Assembly (NCBI GenBank): GCA_048268105.1
Contig: JBLWWH010000001.1
Location: forward strand, 124,001-188,000
DNA from: Profundicola sp048268105
Lineage (GTDB): Bacteria > Bacteroidota > Bacteroidia > Flavobacteriales > Weeksellaceae
Reading direction: 5' to 3'
DNA length: 64,000 nucleotides
Position 1 is the stretch's first letter, and each line of letters opens with the position of its first letter. Shown here piece by piece: positions 17,294 through 27,454 of the stretch. A program made the translations under genes and the position numbers. The notes under the pieces are model-generated. The model did no database searches. It was given only the letters and a program-made list of their open reading frames with translations, and had not been told where the DNA came from.

Positions 17294-18406
17294 ATGATTC
17301 AGAGTGAACAACTAAAAGATATGTTAGAACGTGTAAATAATTTACACGAGTATTTGGAGATTGATCGAAAATTAATCGAGATTGCCAATGACGAAGAAAA
17401 GGCGGCTTCGCCTGAGTTTTGGGATGATTCTAAAGCGGCTCAACTCCATTTAAAACAACTTAATACAAAGAAATCTTGGGTAGAGGATTACGAAGAAGTA
17501 AAACGTGCTGCCAATGATTTAGATGTTCTCTACGAGTTTTACAAAGAAATGGGGGAAGGCTCTGAGGAAGAAATCGAAAAACAATATAATCGCGCTCTAA
17601 AATTACTAGAGAAAATTGAATTCAGAAATATGCTTTCTGAAGAGGGTGATGAGTTTAGTGCGGTTTTACAGATTACAGCTGGAGCAGGTGGCACCGAAAG
17701 TTGTGATTGGGCAAGTATTCTCATGCGCATGTACCTAATGTGGGCCGAAAAGAATGGTTATAAAGTTAAAGAATTAAACTACCAAGCAGGTGATGTGGCG
17801 GGTATTAAAACCGTAACATTAGAAATAGAAGGCGAATATGCTTTTGGTTATCTTAAAGGTGAAAATGGTGTTCATCGATTGGTTAGAATTTCGCCTTTTG
17901 ACTCCAATGCCAAACGCCATACGAGTTTCGTTTCGGTGTATGTTTATCCATTGGTAGATGATTCTATTGAGATTGATATTAATCCAAACGATATTGAATT
18001 ACAAACTTCTCGCTCGGGTGGAGCTGGTGGTCAGCACGTTAACAAAGTTGAAACCAAGGTTCAGTTAACACATACGCCCACTGGGATTGTAGTGGTTTGT
18101 CAGGCAGGGCGTTCGCAGTTAGCCAACCGCGAATTGGCCATGCAGATGTTAAGGTCGGAGTTATATAAAATTGAGCTAGAGAAGCGAATGGCCGCCCGAA
18201 ATGAAATTGAGGCCAACAAAAAAGCGATTGAGTGGGGTAGTCAGATTCGTAACTACGTATTACATCCCTATCAAATGGTGAAAGATGTAAGAACAGGCGA
18301 GGAAACCTCTGATGTATCTTCGGTTTTAGATGGAGAAATAGATGATTTCTTAAAAGCTTTCTTGATGTGGGATAGCCAAACCGAAGAGCGCGATACATTC
18401 TTGTAA
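17294..18406 (+). CDS. prfB: Peptide chain release factor 2
   Basis: Terminates translation at UGA and UAA. The RF2-specific SPF tripeptide (RISPFDSN) and the GGQ catalytic loop (GAGGQHVNK) are both present. 370 residues in one uninterrupted frame. The autoregulatory +1 frameshift found in prfB of many bacteria, at an in-frame UGA near codon 26, is absent: the frame reads straight through that position (HEYLEID). The ATG lies 6 bp behind the -7 box, so the mRNA is probably leaderless. Confidence 0.97.
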   Translation: MIQSEQLKDMLERVNNLHEYLEIDRKLIEIANDEEKAASPEFWDDSKAAQLHLKQLNTKKSWVEDYEEVKRAANDLDVLYEFYKEMGEGSEEEIEKQYNRALKLLEKIEFRNMLSEEGDEFSAVLQITAGAGGTESCDWASILMRMYLMWAEKNGYKVKELNYQAGDVAGIKTVTLEIEGEYAFGYLKGENGVHRLVRISPFDSNAKRHTSFVSVYVYPLVDDSIEIDINPNDIELQTSRSGGAGGQHVNKVETKVQLTHTPTGIVVVCQAGRSQLANRELAMQMLRSELYKIELEKRMAARNEIEANKKAIEWGSQIRNYVLHPYQMVKDVRTGEETSDVSSVLDGEIDDFLKAFLMWDSQTEERDTFL

Positions 18407-18525
18407 GACATTGTAAATTAATTCGTTATTACACTGTGTAAAATTAAAATTTATACTTTATAATAATATTCTGCAATAGAATTAATGATTTTTCTACCTT
18501 GCATTATAAATAGTCTAACTTATCC

Positions 18526-19887
18526 ATGAAAATTATAATAGCAGGAGCAGGTGAAGTAGGTTTTCATTTAGCGAAATTATTATCTAATGAGTCGCTCAAC
18601 ATAATTGTTGTAGACTTAGATAAGGAGAAATTAGAAAAAATAGAGTCACAGATAGATGTTTTAACCCATCGAGGTGATTGCACTTCTTTCAAAGCGTTGA
18701 AAGAAATCGGGATTAGCGAATCAGATATTTTTATTGCTGTAACTCAACTACAGAATACCAATTTGATGTCGGCATTAATTGCTAAAAAATCCGGATGTAA
18801 AAAAGTAATTGCTAGGGTTACCAATCCAGAGTATTTAAAAAGATCGAATACACTCGCTATGCAACGCGCTGGAATCGATATGTTGATTTCACCCGAACAA
18901 TTAGCAGCTAATGAGATATTAAACCTAATAGAAGAGTCGGTTTTCAATGAGATTCATTCCTTCGAGAATGGGGCATTAAATCTATTAGGTATAATTTTAG
19001 AATCTAATTCAAGTGTATTAAATAAAACAGTAAAAGAAGTTGCTGAACAGTTTGGAGATGAAATTAATTTTCTTCCCATTTTTATAATTCGTTCCGATGG
19101 CGGAACTTATGAAACCATCATACCTAGAGGTGATACCGTCTATAAAAGAGATGATCATGTCTATTTTATCGCCTTGCAAACAGCCAAAGAAATTATTCAC
19201 AAACTATCAGGTAAACCCCATCATCGTTTGGCTGATGTTATGGTATTGGGAGGTGGAAGAATTGGCACCAAAACCGCTCGGTTATTAAAGGATAGCAAGC
19301 ATGACGTTAAAATTATTGAACGAGATCGGGATCGTGCGTATGATTTAGCAGATGAATTTCATGATATTTTAATCTTGAACGGGGATGGGAGAGATTCAGA
19401 TTTATTAGAGGAGGAAGGAATTTCTGAAATTGATGCTTTTATAGCGGTTACAGGTCGCTCCGAAACCAATATTATGGCTTGTCTTTTGGCCAAATCTAAA
19501 GGCGTTAAAAAAACCATTGCACTTGTTGAAAACACAGATTACATTCATTTGAGCCAAGTAATTGGAATCAATGGCTTTATTAATAAAAAATTAATGACTG
19601 CCAATGCCATTTTTAAACATATTCGAAGAGGAAAAGTACTGGATGTCACTAATTTGTATGATCTTCAAGCTGAGGTATTAGAATTTAGGGTAGACGAAGG
19701 TGCCAAAATTTGCAATAAAAAAATTGCTTCACTTAAATTCCCAAAACAAGCCATCGTAGGAGGAATTGTTAGAAACAATAAAGGATTTATCCCAACCAAA
19801 GATTTTGTTATTCTACCTTTTGATCGCGTGGTTGTTTTTTCTCAACCAGGTTGCATCAACAAGGTGGAAGAATATTTTGAAACTTAA
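18526..19887 (+). CDS. trkA: Trk potassium uptake regulatory subunit TrkA
   Basis: Cytosolic NAD-binding gating ring of the Trk K+ uptake system. Two tandem halves are visible, each with a Rossmann RCK_N domain (IIAGAGEVGFHLAK at about 3-17 and VMVLGGGRIGTKTA at about 235-250) followed by an RCK_C domain. 453 residues is the full double-length form. The partner trkH starts 3 bp after the stop, so the two form a tight operon. Confidence 0.96.
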   Translation: MKIIIAGAGEVGFHLAKLLSNESLNIIVVDLDKEKLEKIESQIDVLTHRGDCTSFKALKEIGISESDIFIAVTQLQNTNLMSALIAKKSGCKKVIARVTNPEYLKRSNTLAMQRAGIDMLISPEQLAANEILNLIEESVFNEIHSFENGALNLLGIILESNSSVLNKTVKEVAEQFGDEINFLPIFIIRSDGGTYETIIPRGDTVYKRDDHVYFIALQTAKEIIHKLSGKPHHRLADVMVLGGGRIGTKTARLLKDSKHDVKIIERDRDRAYDLADEFHDILILNGDGRDSDLLEEEGISEIDAFIAVTGRSETNIMACLLAKSKGVKKTIALVENTDYIHLSQVIGINGFINKKLMTANAIFKHIRRGKVLDVTNLYDLQAEVLEFRVDEGAKICNKKIASLKFPKQAIVGGIVRNNKGFIPTKDFVILPFDRVVVFSQPGCINKVEEYFET

Positions 19888-19890
19888 TTT

Positions 19891-21468
19891 ATGCCAGTTT
19901 TAAAGAAAACGAATTATCCCATTATTCTTAATTTATTAGGAATTCTTCTTTTATTAAATTCATTCTTTATGTTTTTATGTGTTCCGGTTAGTTTATACTA
20001 CAACGAACCGGCTTATAAAGGACTTGCTATTGCAGGTCTAATCACATTTATTATTGGATTAAGTATGTTCTTAATCACGCGAAATGCTAAAAAAAACGTA
20101 GGCAAAAGAGAAGGTTATTTAATTGTTGGAGTGGGTTGGATTGGGATGGCCCTGTTTGGAACTTTACCATATATTCTTACGATTCCACAGTTATCTGAGA
20201 CCGCTCAGCAAGCAAATCAAATGGACTTGACCAATGCCATGTTTGAGACCATGTCTGGATATACTACAACAGGTGCATCTATATTAAACGATATTGAAAT
20301 TATGCCCAAGGGTCTGTTATTTTGGCGAAGTTTAACGCATTGGATTGGTGGAATGGGAATTATCGTTTTAACGATAGCTATTCTTCCTCTCTTAGGAATT
20401 GGTGGAATGCAGCTTTTCGTGGCCGAAGCTCCTGGAGTTACAGCTGATAAATTGCATCCTAGGATAACCGATACCGCTAAAAAACTTTGGGTGATTTACT
20501 TACTCCTAACCTTTGCCCAAGCGTTTCTGTTAAAGGTTTTTGGCATGAATTGGTTTGACGCTATTAATCATGCAATGAGCACGCTTTCCTCTGGTGGATT
20601 TTCTACCAAAAATGCGAGTATGGCCTACTGGAACAATACGCCGATTTTACAATATATTGTCATTTTATTTATGTTTATCGCAGGAACAAGCTTTGTACTG
20701 AATTACTACATTTTCAAAGGACTTTATAAAAAAGTACTTAAAAATCAAGAATACTTGTTCTATTTGGGTTTGGTGGTAGTTATTAGTATAATTTCAACCG
20801 TGGTAGTTCACTTTTATGGTCAACCTTCGCAGACAACGATTACGCATCCAGGAGTAAGTATTTCTGCCTTTGGTGATCAATATTTTGAGTTGGAGTCTGC
20901 CTTTAGACACTCCTTATTTAGCGTAGTTTCTGTCATTACAACAACAGGCTTTGTTTCTGCAGATTTCACACAATGGACACCATTTTTAACCGTCATATTC
21001 TTTGCTTTGCTATTCACGGGAGGCATGGCGGGATCTACTTCAGGCGGTGTTAAAATCGTTCGACATTTAATCCTAATTAAAAATAGCTATAGTGAGTTTA
21101 AAAGGTTAATTCACCCCAGTGCCATTATACCCGTTCGTTATAATGAAAAAGCCGTTCCTCCCAAAATTGTGTTTAATGTCTTGGCTTTTTTTATGATTTA
21201 TATGCTCATTTTTATTTTTGGCTCTATCATAATGGCTTTATTAGATACCAATATCAACCCCGATTATGATCAAGTAATTTCCTCTCTAAGTGTAACCGCT
21301 TCTTCATTGGGAAATGTGGGTCCAGCTTTTGGAAAATATAGTCCAGTGAATAACTTTGCAGATATGGCGGATGCTGCTAAATGGTTTACCGCCTTTTTGA
21401 TGCTTCTGGGGAGACTAGAATTATTTACAATTCTTATCTTATTAACACCCGTTTTTTGGAGAAAGTAA
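19891..21468 (+). CDS. trkH: Trk potassium uptake transmembrane subunit TrkH
   Basis: Membrane pore of the Trk system, 525 residues. Four pore loops with selectivity-filter glycines are visible: SGYTTTGAS, LSSGGFST, ITTTGFVSA and SLGNVGP. Helices fill the rest of the protein. The TGGMAGSTSGG block before the last repeat is typical. It follows trkA by 3 bp. The longer periplasmic loop around 310-345 is normal for the family. Confidence 0.95.
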   Translation: MPVLKKTNYPIILNLLGILLLLNSFFMFLCVPVSLYYNEPAYKGLAIAGLITFIIGLSMFLITRNAKKNVGKREGYLIVGVGWIGMALFGTLPYILTIPQLSETAQQANQMDLTNAMFETMSGYTTTGASILNDIEIMPKGLLFWRSLTHWIGGMGIIVLTIAILPLLGIGGMQLFVAEAPGVTADKLHPRITDTAKKLWVIYLLLTFAQAFLLKVFGMNWFDAINHAMSTLSSGGFSTKNASMAYWNNTPILQYIVILFMFIAGTSFVLNYYIFKGLYKKVLKNQEYLFYLGLVVVISIISTVVVHFYGQPSQTTITHPGVSISAFGDQYFELESAFRHSLFSVVSVITTTGFVSADFTQWTPFLTVIFFALLFTGGMAGSTSGGVKIVRHLILIKNSYSEFKRLIHPSAIIPVRYNEKAVPPKIVFNVLAFFMIYMLIFIFGSIIMALLDTNINPDYDQVISSLSVTASSLGNVGPAFGKYSPVNNFADMADAAKWFTAFLMLLGRLELFTILILLTPVFWRK

Positions 21469-21488
21469 TCTTTATTTCAGCTAATTAT

Positions 21489-21926
21489 TTAATGCTGATT
21501 AATCTTATTTAATAGTAAATCAACCGCCATACGATAGCCTTCTAAACCTTTACCGGAGATCATATCAATACAATGCTCTTTAGTGACAGAAATTTTTCTA
21601 AAATCTTCCCTTGTATTAATATCAGAGATATGAACCTCCACTACGGGTGTCGCAATTGCTCTCAATGTATCGGCAATGGCATAAGAATAATGTGTAAATG
21701 CACCGGCATTAAGAACTATTCCATCATATCGGAAGCCTACATCCTGTAATTTATCGATAATACTACCTTCGTGGTTGGATTGAAAATAATTTAAAATTAG
21801 ATTTGGATACATTTCAACAAGCTCCTGATAATAATCATCAAAGTTTTTGTTACCATAAATATCAGGCTCTCTTTTACCAAGCAAATTCAAATTGGGGCCG
21901 TTTATAATCTGTATCTTGTTATTCAT
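21489..21926 (-). CDS. aroQ: 3-dehydroquinate dehydratase, type II
   Basis: Third step of the shikimate pathway. The dodecameric type II enzyme is recognised from INGPNLNLLGKREP with the catalytic Tyr in the DIYG turn, NAGAFTHYSYAI, and the EVHISD block carrying the catalytic His. 145 residues is normal. It is convergent with trkH. Together with aroC at 23.2 kb and the DAHP synthase fusion at 4.2 kb, it makes three shikimate genes in this window, dispersed rather than in one operon. Confidence 0.96.
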   Translation of the reverse strand: MNNKIQIINGPNLNLLGKREPDIYGNKNFDDYYQELVEMYPNLILNYFQSNHEGSIIDKLQDVGFRYDGIVLNAGAFTHYSYAIADTLRAIATPVVEVHISDINTREDFRKISVTKEHCIDMISGKGLEGYRMAVDLLLNKINQH

Positions 21927-22008
21927 ACACTAAGTGAATTAAAATGAAATTGAAGTAAAAATAGTTTAAAGTCATATGTCAAAACTATTATTACATCAAA
22001 AATAATCA

Positions 22009-22016
22009 TAAATTTG
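22009..22016 (+). promoter_or_regulatory. -7 promoter element of fbp
   Basis: TAAATTTG, an exact consensus match, 20 bp before the fbp ATG. Confidence 0.6.
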
Positions 22017-22036
22017 GGATAACTAATCAGAGTATT

Positions 22037-23101
22037 ATGGCAAATGCGTATCAAACCCTAGGGGAGTTTATTATTGACAATCAAGAGGATTTTAAATATT
22101 CTACGGGAGAACTTTCTAGATTATTGAGTTCCATTAGATTAGCTACCAAAATTGTAAACCAACAAGTAAATAAAAATGGCTTGGTGGAGGACATATTAGG
22201 AGATGTTGGAGAAGACAATGTGCAGGGAGAGGTACAGAAAAAATTAGATGTATTTGCAAATGATACATTTATTAAGGCGTTAACCCAAAGAGAGGTTGTT
22301 TGCGGAATCGCATCAGAAGAAAATGAGTTCTTTATTCCTGTTGAGTCTAAAGCGAACAGTCATTTGAGCAAATATGTCGTATTGATCGATCCCCTAGATG
22401 GGTCTTCTAATGCCGACGTAAACGTAACCGTTGGAACAATTTTCTCAATCTACAGAAGAGTTACACCAGATGGAACACCTGTTACGATTGAAGATTTTTT
22501 ACAACCAGGAAATAAGCAAGTTGCTGCGGGATATGTGGTTTATGGTTTATCTACCATGTTGATTTATACCACCGGAAATGGGGTGAATGGATTTACTTTA
22601 GATCCATCTTTAGGTATTTTCTACCTTTCTCACCCAAACATGACTTTTCCTAAGGATGGAAATATTTATTCTATTAACGAAGGAAATTATGTTCATTTCC
22701 CACAAGGAGTGAAGGATTATTTAAAATATTGTCAGAAATCAGAAGGTGATAGACCTTATACTTCTAGATATATTGGTTCCTTAGTATCTGATTTCCATAG
22801 AAATATGTTAAAAGGTGGGATTTACATCTATCCTTCAGGAACAAATCATAAATATGGTAAATTACGTTTATTGTACGAGTGTAATCCTATAGCTTACATC
22901 TGCGAACAGGCAGGAGGAAAAGCCACAGATGGTTTCCAAAGAATTATGGATATAGACCCATGTGAACTACACCAGCGCGTTCCTTTTTTCTGTGGTTCAG
23001 AGAATATGGTAAACAAAGTTGAAGAAATGATGGCGGAATATCCAAATGATAAAATCGACTATGTTGCTCTAAAAGAAAAAGCAATGAATCAAGATAAATA
23101 A
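22037..23101 (+). CDS. fbp: Fructose-1,6-bisphosphatase, class I
   Basis: Gluconeogenic enzyme that hydrolyses fructose 1,6-bisphosphate. The metal-binding block LIDPLDGSSNADVNV at about 116-130 and the earlier EEN glutamates define class I. 354 residues. The late GGKATDGF block carries the last metal ligand region. A single-gene unit with a consensus -7 box upstream and a terminator hairpin after the stop. Confidence 0.96.
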   Translation: MANAYQTLGEFIIDNQEDFKYSTGELSRLLSSIRLATKIVNQQVNKNGLVEDILGDVGEDNVQGEVQKKLDVFANDTFIKALTQREVVCGIASEENEFFIPVESKANSHLSKYVVLIDPLDGSSNADVNVTVGTIFSIYRRVTPDGTPVTIEDFLQPGNKQVAAGYVVYGLSTMLIYTTGNGVNGFTLDPSLGIFYLSHPNMTFPKDGNIYSINEGNYVHFPQGVKDYLKYCQKSEGDRPYTSRYIGSLVSDFHRNMLKGGIYIYPSGTNHKYGKLRLLYECNPIAYICEQAGGKATDGFQRIMDIDPCELHQRVPFFCGSENMVNKVEEMMAEYPNDKIDYVALKEKAMNQDK

Positions 23102-23131
23102 GTTTTTATCTTATTTTAAAAAAATATGTAT

Positions 23132-23160
23132 AAGTCCTTAATTGCATTAAGGACTTTTTT
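23132..23160. terminator. Bidirectional terminator between fbp and aroC
   Basis: Arms AAGTCCTTAA (23132-23141) and TTAAGGACTT (23147-23156) form a perfect 10-bp stem with a 5-nt loop and a T-run on the plus strand. The A-rich left flank would serve the convergent aroC transcript. Confidence 0.8.
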
Positions 23161-23173
23161 AGTGATTTAAATT

Positions 23174-24232
23174 TTAAGAATGAGTTTTATTCAGCAAACT
23201 AAAATCAGCTAAAACCATTGCCGCCATAGCTTCCACAATCGGTACTGCTCTAGGTACAACACAGGCATCATGTCTTCCTTTTCCTTGCATTTCTACCGGG
23301 TTTCCTTCATTGTCGATGGTGGATTGAGTTTGCATTAATGTTGCCACTGGCTTGAAAGCTACCCTAAAGTAGATATCCATTCCATTAGATATTCCTCCTT
23401 GAATTCCACCCGACAAATTACTCTGTGTACTGCCATCTTCATTAAATAGGTCATTATGCTCGGATCCATTCATTTTGGCTCCACAAAAACCACTGCCATA
23501 CTCAAAACCCTTTACAGCATTTATGCTCATCATGGCAAACGCCAAGCGAGCATGTAGTTTATCAAAAATAGGCTCTCCCAAACCAATCGGAACATTCTTA
23601 ATAACACAAGTAATCGTTCCGCCTATGGTATCACCTTGTTTTCTAGTGTTCTTAATTTTTTGAATCATTTTCTCAGCCACCTCATCGTCTGGACAACGAA
23701 CCACATTTTGATCTGTTTTATTAAAATCCAATGCTTGATAAGGTTTCTCTAAAAATAAATCTCCCACCGAAGATACATAAGCGTTAATTTCAATTTCAGG
23801 GATGATTTGCTTGGCGATAGCACCAGCTACAACCCAATTGGTTGTTTCGCGGGCCGAAGTTCTTCCTCCGCCTCTATAATCTCTATGTCCGTACTTTTTA
23901 TCATACGTAAAATCAGCATGAGAAGGTCGGTAAACATCTTGGATATGCGAATAATCTATTGATTTCTGATTTTGGTTTTCAATCTGAAACCCGATAGGCA
24001 TTCCGGTCGTTTTACCCTCGAAAATTCCACTTAAAAACGCTACCTCATCATCTTCTTTTCGTTGGGTTACAATATTAGATTGACCTGGCTTTCTACGATC
24101 TAATTCATGTTGAATTTTATCGAAATCCAAGTTAATTCCGGCTGGGCAACCTGTTATAATTCCGCCAATGGCCTTACCATGACTTTCTCCAAAACTTGTA
24201 AGCTGAAATAACTTTCCAATTGTATTCGACAT
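23174..24232 (-). CDS. aroC: Chorismate synthase
   Basis: Last shikimate step, an FMN-dependent anti-1,4-elimination giving chorismate. The N-terminal NTIGKLFQLTSFGESHGKA block, the RGGGRTSARETT block and the GRHDACVVPRAVPI tail are conserved. 352 residues. The family's conserved sequence begins at residue 3, so the ATG at 24232 is fixed. Only 4 bp separate it from a consensus -7 box, which implies a leaderless mRNA. Confidence 0.97.
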   Translation of the reverse strand: MSNTIGKLFQLTSFGESHGKAIGGIITGCPAGINLDFDKIQHELDRRKPGQSNIVTQRKEDDEVAFLSGIFEGKTTGMPIGFQIENQNQKSIDYSHIQDVYRPSHADFTYDKKYGHRDYRGGGRTSARETTNWVVAGAIAKQIIPEIEINAYVSSVGDLFLEKPYQALDFNKTDQNVVRCPDDEVAEKMIQKIKNTRKQGDTIGGTITCVIKNVPIGLGEPIFDKLHARLAFAMMSINAVKGFEYGSGFCGAKMNGSEHNDLFNEDGSTQSNLSGGIQGGISNGMDIYFRVAFKPVATLMQTQSTIDNEGNPVEMQGKGRHDACVVPRAVPIVEAMAAMVLADFSLLNKTHS

Positions 24233-24236
24233 ATAA

Positions 24237-24244
24237 CAAATGTA
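24237..24244 (-). promoter_or_regulatory. -7 promoter element of aroC
   Basis: Minus-strand TACATTTG followed by TTAT and the ATG. It matches TAnnTTTG and leaves no room for a leader. Confidence 0.65.
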
Positions 24245-24322
24245 ATCAAACTTTGATAATTATATCTCGCTTAAACATATAAACAAGCTTACATTCAATA
24301 TCTTTACAAAAATTATTTTATC

Positions 24323-25141
24323 ATGAAGACTACATTAGCACTCTTACTAGCTTGGATGCTAGCATTTGCTCAGGCACAAGAAGTTTCAGATTATAAATAT
24401 ATTAGCATTCCATCTAATTTTAGTGGATTTAGTGCCAATCAATTTCAATTGAACAACTATTTACGCCTATTGCTAACACAAAAGGACTATAAGGTGTTAT
24501 CAGATGCTAAAAAGTTTTGGCCAGAAGAAGCTAAACTGAATCCGTGTTTGGTTTTGTTGGCAGATTTAGATCAAGTTACATCTACTTTTAGCAATAAAGT
24601 TTTGTTGAGTTTTACCGATTGTAACGAAACGATTTTATACAAATTCGAAGGGGAATCTAAAGTAAAAGAGTTTGAACAAGGATATAAAGATGCTTTAAAA
24701 AGCGCTACAACCACTATTAAAACACAACAAGCTAAAATACCAACTTATCGCGAAGATGAAACCAAAGAAGTTACGATTAAGACAAAAACTAAAACAGAGC
24801 ATCCTGGTACTGAATTATTTAAAAAATACTCTAACAAAATGGATGCTAATGATTTAGAGCTCAATAATATGCCTATAAATGCTGTATACCTTTTTGAAGG
24901 AAAAACTTATTATAAATCTAATTTAGAAAACGGCGAATTTGTCATATTAAATGAGGATAAAAAACACATGCTTGCTCATTTTTATCCAAGCTCTAAAAAG
25001 GGAATTTATCATGTTTATTTAGGGAATTCAATGAAAAACTCTGGAAACAGTTTAATCGGTTATTTTGATGATAATAAGCTTTCTTATGAATATTTATCGG
25101 ATGATAAATCACCGATTGTAATTGAGTTTAGTAAAAAATAA
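24323..25141 (+). CDS. Secreted protein of unknown function
   Basis: 272 residues with a signal peptide (hydrophobic 4-18, likely cut after AQA). The first 120 residues contain paired cysteines (NPC at about 73, TDC at about 98) in a small alpha/beta domain, followed by a linker and a beta-rich C-terminal part from about 175. Similar exported proteins of unknown role are common in Flavobacteriia. A TATCTTTA box 16 bp upstream is a one-mismatch -7 element. The FUSC-type gene follows after 21 bp and is probably co-transcribed. Confidence 0.72.
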   Translation: MKTTLALLLAWMLAFAQAQEVSDYKYISIPSNFSGFSANQFQLNNYLRLLLTQKDYKVLSDAKKFWPEEAKLNPCLVLLADLDQVTSTFSNKVLLSFTDCNETILYKFEGESKVKEFEQGYKDALKSATTTIKTQQAKIPTYREDETKEVTIKTKTKTEHPGTELFKKYSNKMDANDLELNNMPINAVYLFEGKTYYKSNLENGEFVILNEDKKHMLAHFYPSSKKGIYHVYLGNSMKNSGNSLIGYFDDNKLSYEYLSDDKSPIVIEFSKK

Positions 25142-25162
25142 TTATCGCTATTTAAAAATTAA

Positions 25163-27364
25163 ATGAAAAACTATTTACTAAGTTATGACTTTAGTCGTGG
25201 TGTACTGATGGCGTTCACCGTATTGGTTTTTGGTTTAATTACTTATTTTTCTGGAAATGTAGATGCCATTCCAGCGGTTACAATTGGAGTTTTACTGACT
25301 TCTTTTTGTGACTTACAAGGTGATATTCGAAAGCGCGTTTTCACCATGGGATTGAGTATTCTTATGAATTCACTCAGTTTTCTTTTAATTAGTTTTATGA
25401 TTGGTAATATCCTATTGCTATTTATAGGAATTGCCGTTTTGGTCTTTTTCATTTCCTACTTGGGCGTTTTTGGCCATAGAGCCAATATGCTTGCTTTTTC
25501 AGGTTTAATGGGAGTTGTACTTAGTATGGTTCAACGCTATGATGGTCCAGGAATCTTGGAGCATGTTCTTCTTATGTGCATCGGGGGTGTGGGATATATT
25601 ATCATGAGTACGATTTTTCATTTTTTAACCAAAAAACGCCAAGTCAATGAAAAACTAGCTGAATTAGTAGCTTTAAATGCCAATTTTATTCACCTGCAGT
25701 GGGAAAGAAATCAATTGAATCAAAAAGTGGATGAGTCTAAACGTTTAGATCTTCATCAACAGATTACCGAAAAGCAAGAAAGTTTACGAGAATTATTGTT
25801 TACCAATGAGCTTTTAGGCGGTGCTTCTAAGACTAGAAACAGACAGATGTTGATGTTGGTTGAGCTGATAGATATTGCAGAATTAACCATGGCCAACCCG
25901 ATTGATGTTTATTCTCTTCGTCAACATCCTAATTGGAATGAAGCTCTTTTCAAGGAATTTCAGGATGAATTGCATCAACAATATATTTGGCTTAAAAAAA
26001 TGGAGTTGTTCTTAAAAACAGATAAGCCTATTAATTTTAGTAGAGAAAAATCACCTTCTAGAGAAGATTTTAGCCAAAAGATTCAAGACTTCGCGGAGGG
26101 TCATGATATTATTAAAGTCAGAGCTATATCTTTAGCTTTATTGAATTACAAAGATTACTTAGAAAGACAAAAGTCTAAGATTGCGAATGTTCAACATTTA
26201 TTACAAAGCAGAAAAAATAAGGAGCTACAACCTATTTTAGAGGTTTATCGTGAAAAATTTGTAAGCTCAGAAGAATATACGCTTCAAGGTTTTAAAGAGA
26301 ATTTCCAACTTTCTTCACCTATTTTAAGACATAGTATTCGACTGACGGTTTCTATGGTAGGAGGATACTTTTTGGGATTATTACTAAACGTCGAAAATCC
26401 CTATTGGATCATGCTAACGGTAGTGGTAATTATGCGTCCTAGTTATGGTTTAACCAAGCAAAGATCGATTCAGCGTGTTTTAGGGACCATTGTAGGTGTG
26501 TTGATTTCGATAGGGATAGTTTTGATTACCAACAATTTTTATGTGTATTTAAGCATTGCATTAACCAGTATGATTTTTGGTTTTTCATTGATCAACCGCA
26601 GTTATTTTTGGGCTGCAACCGCGATTACGCTCAATGTAATTTTCGCTTTCTTTTTAATTCTCCCCGATCAATGGGGCGTAATTCAATTTAGGTTAATCGA
26701 CACCTTTATAGGAGCAGTGGTGAGTACGGTGGTAGCATATACAATTTTACCTTATTGGGAATTTAAAACTTTAAGATCTACTATGATCGACACGCTGCAA
26801 GCCAATCAAAGGTATATGCAGGAAATTACGAGTTTCTATTGTAGTCCAGATTCAGATATTAACTATAGATTGAGTCGTAAAAAATCTTTTGCAGCTTCGG
26901 GTGAGCTAAATGCGGCTTTCCAAAGGTTTACACAAGACCCAAAATCCAAACAAAATAACGCCAAGGTATACTATGATTGGTTGGTTTTAAACCAAAATTT
27001 TTTATCGGGCTTAGCAAGTTTAGGAAGTTATATTCAAGATCATCACAGTGCTCAAATTAAGGATGAATTTAAGCAGTCTATGGAGGTAATTTCTGATAAA
27101 TTAAACATTATTCAAAGAAGCTTAAATCAGGATAATTCAATAAATCCAGAAGCACAAGTGGCTCAAGATTATCAAATAGCTGAATACTGGCAAGAAATAG
27201 AGGAAATAAGAGATCAGGAATTAGCTGAAGGAAATATAAAAATATCTGAGCCATTTCGATTAAAAATGCAGGAAGTAAAGCATATAAAAGAAGAGTTGAA
27301 TTGGCTATATGACCTTTCTAGAAAATTGGTAGAAGTCACAAATAAACTGAATCTTGATATTTGA
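25163..27364 (+). CDS. FUSC-family inner-membrane protein (YccS/YhfK-like)
   Basis: 733 residues with two blocks of about five to six helices (about 15-165 and 410-530), each followed by a cytoplasmic helical domain. The second block holds the FUSC signature region (ENPYWIMLTVVVIMRPSYG and QRVLGTIVG). The family includes the fusaric-acid and aromatic carboxylate efflux proteins AaeB and the uncharacterised YccS. No membrane-fusion or outer-membrane partner lies next to it, so transport by itself or a role in envelope physiology remains open. Confidence 0.85.
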   Translation: MKNYLLSYDFSRGVLMAFTVLVFGLITYFSGNVDAIPAVTIGVLLTSFCDLQGDIRKRVFTMGLSILMNSLSFLLISFMIGNILLLFIGIAVLVFFISYLGVFGHRANMLAFSGLMGVVLSMVQRYDGPGILEHVLLMCIGGVGYIIMSTIFHFLTKKRQVNEKLAELVALNANFIHLQWERNQLNQKVDESKRLDLHQQITEKQESLRELLFTNELLGGASKTRNRQMLMLVELIDIAELTMANPIDVYSLRQHPNWNEALFKEFQDELHQQYIWLKKMELFLKTDKPINFSREKSPSREDFSQKIQDFAEGHDIIKVRAISLALLNYKDYLERQKSKIANVQHLLQSRKNKELQPILEVYREKFVSSEEYTLQGFKENFQLSSPILRHSIRLTVSMVGGYFLGLLLNVENPYWIMLTVVVIMRPSYGLTKQRSIQRVLGTIVGVLISIGIVLITNNFYVYLSIALTSMIFGFSLINRSYFWAATAITLNVIFAFFLILPDQWGVIQFRLIDTFIGAVVSTVVAYTILPYWEFKTLRSTMIDTLQANQRYMQEITSFYCSPDSDINYRLSRKKSFAASGELNAAFQRFTQDPKSKQNNAKVYYDWLVLNQNFLSGLASLGSYIQDHHSAQIKDEFKQSMEVISDKLNIIQRSLNQDNSINPEAQVAQDYQIAEYWQEIEEIRDQELAEGNIKISEPFRLKMQEVKHIKEELNWLYDLSRKLVEVTNKLNLDI

Positions 27365-27454
27365 TAGGCTCCTTTATTTTTAAATAATTGTTTAGTACAA
27401 AATAAATAAGATTAGTTTTTTTCAGCACAACTTAAATGATTAATTTTATGCACT

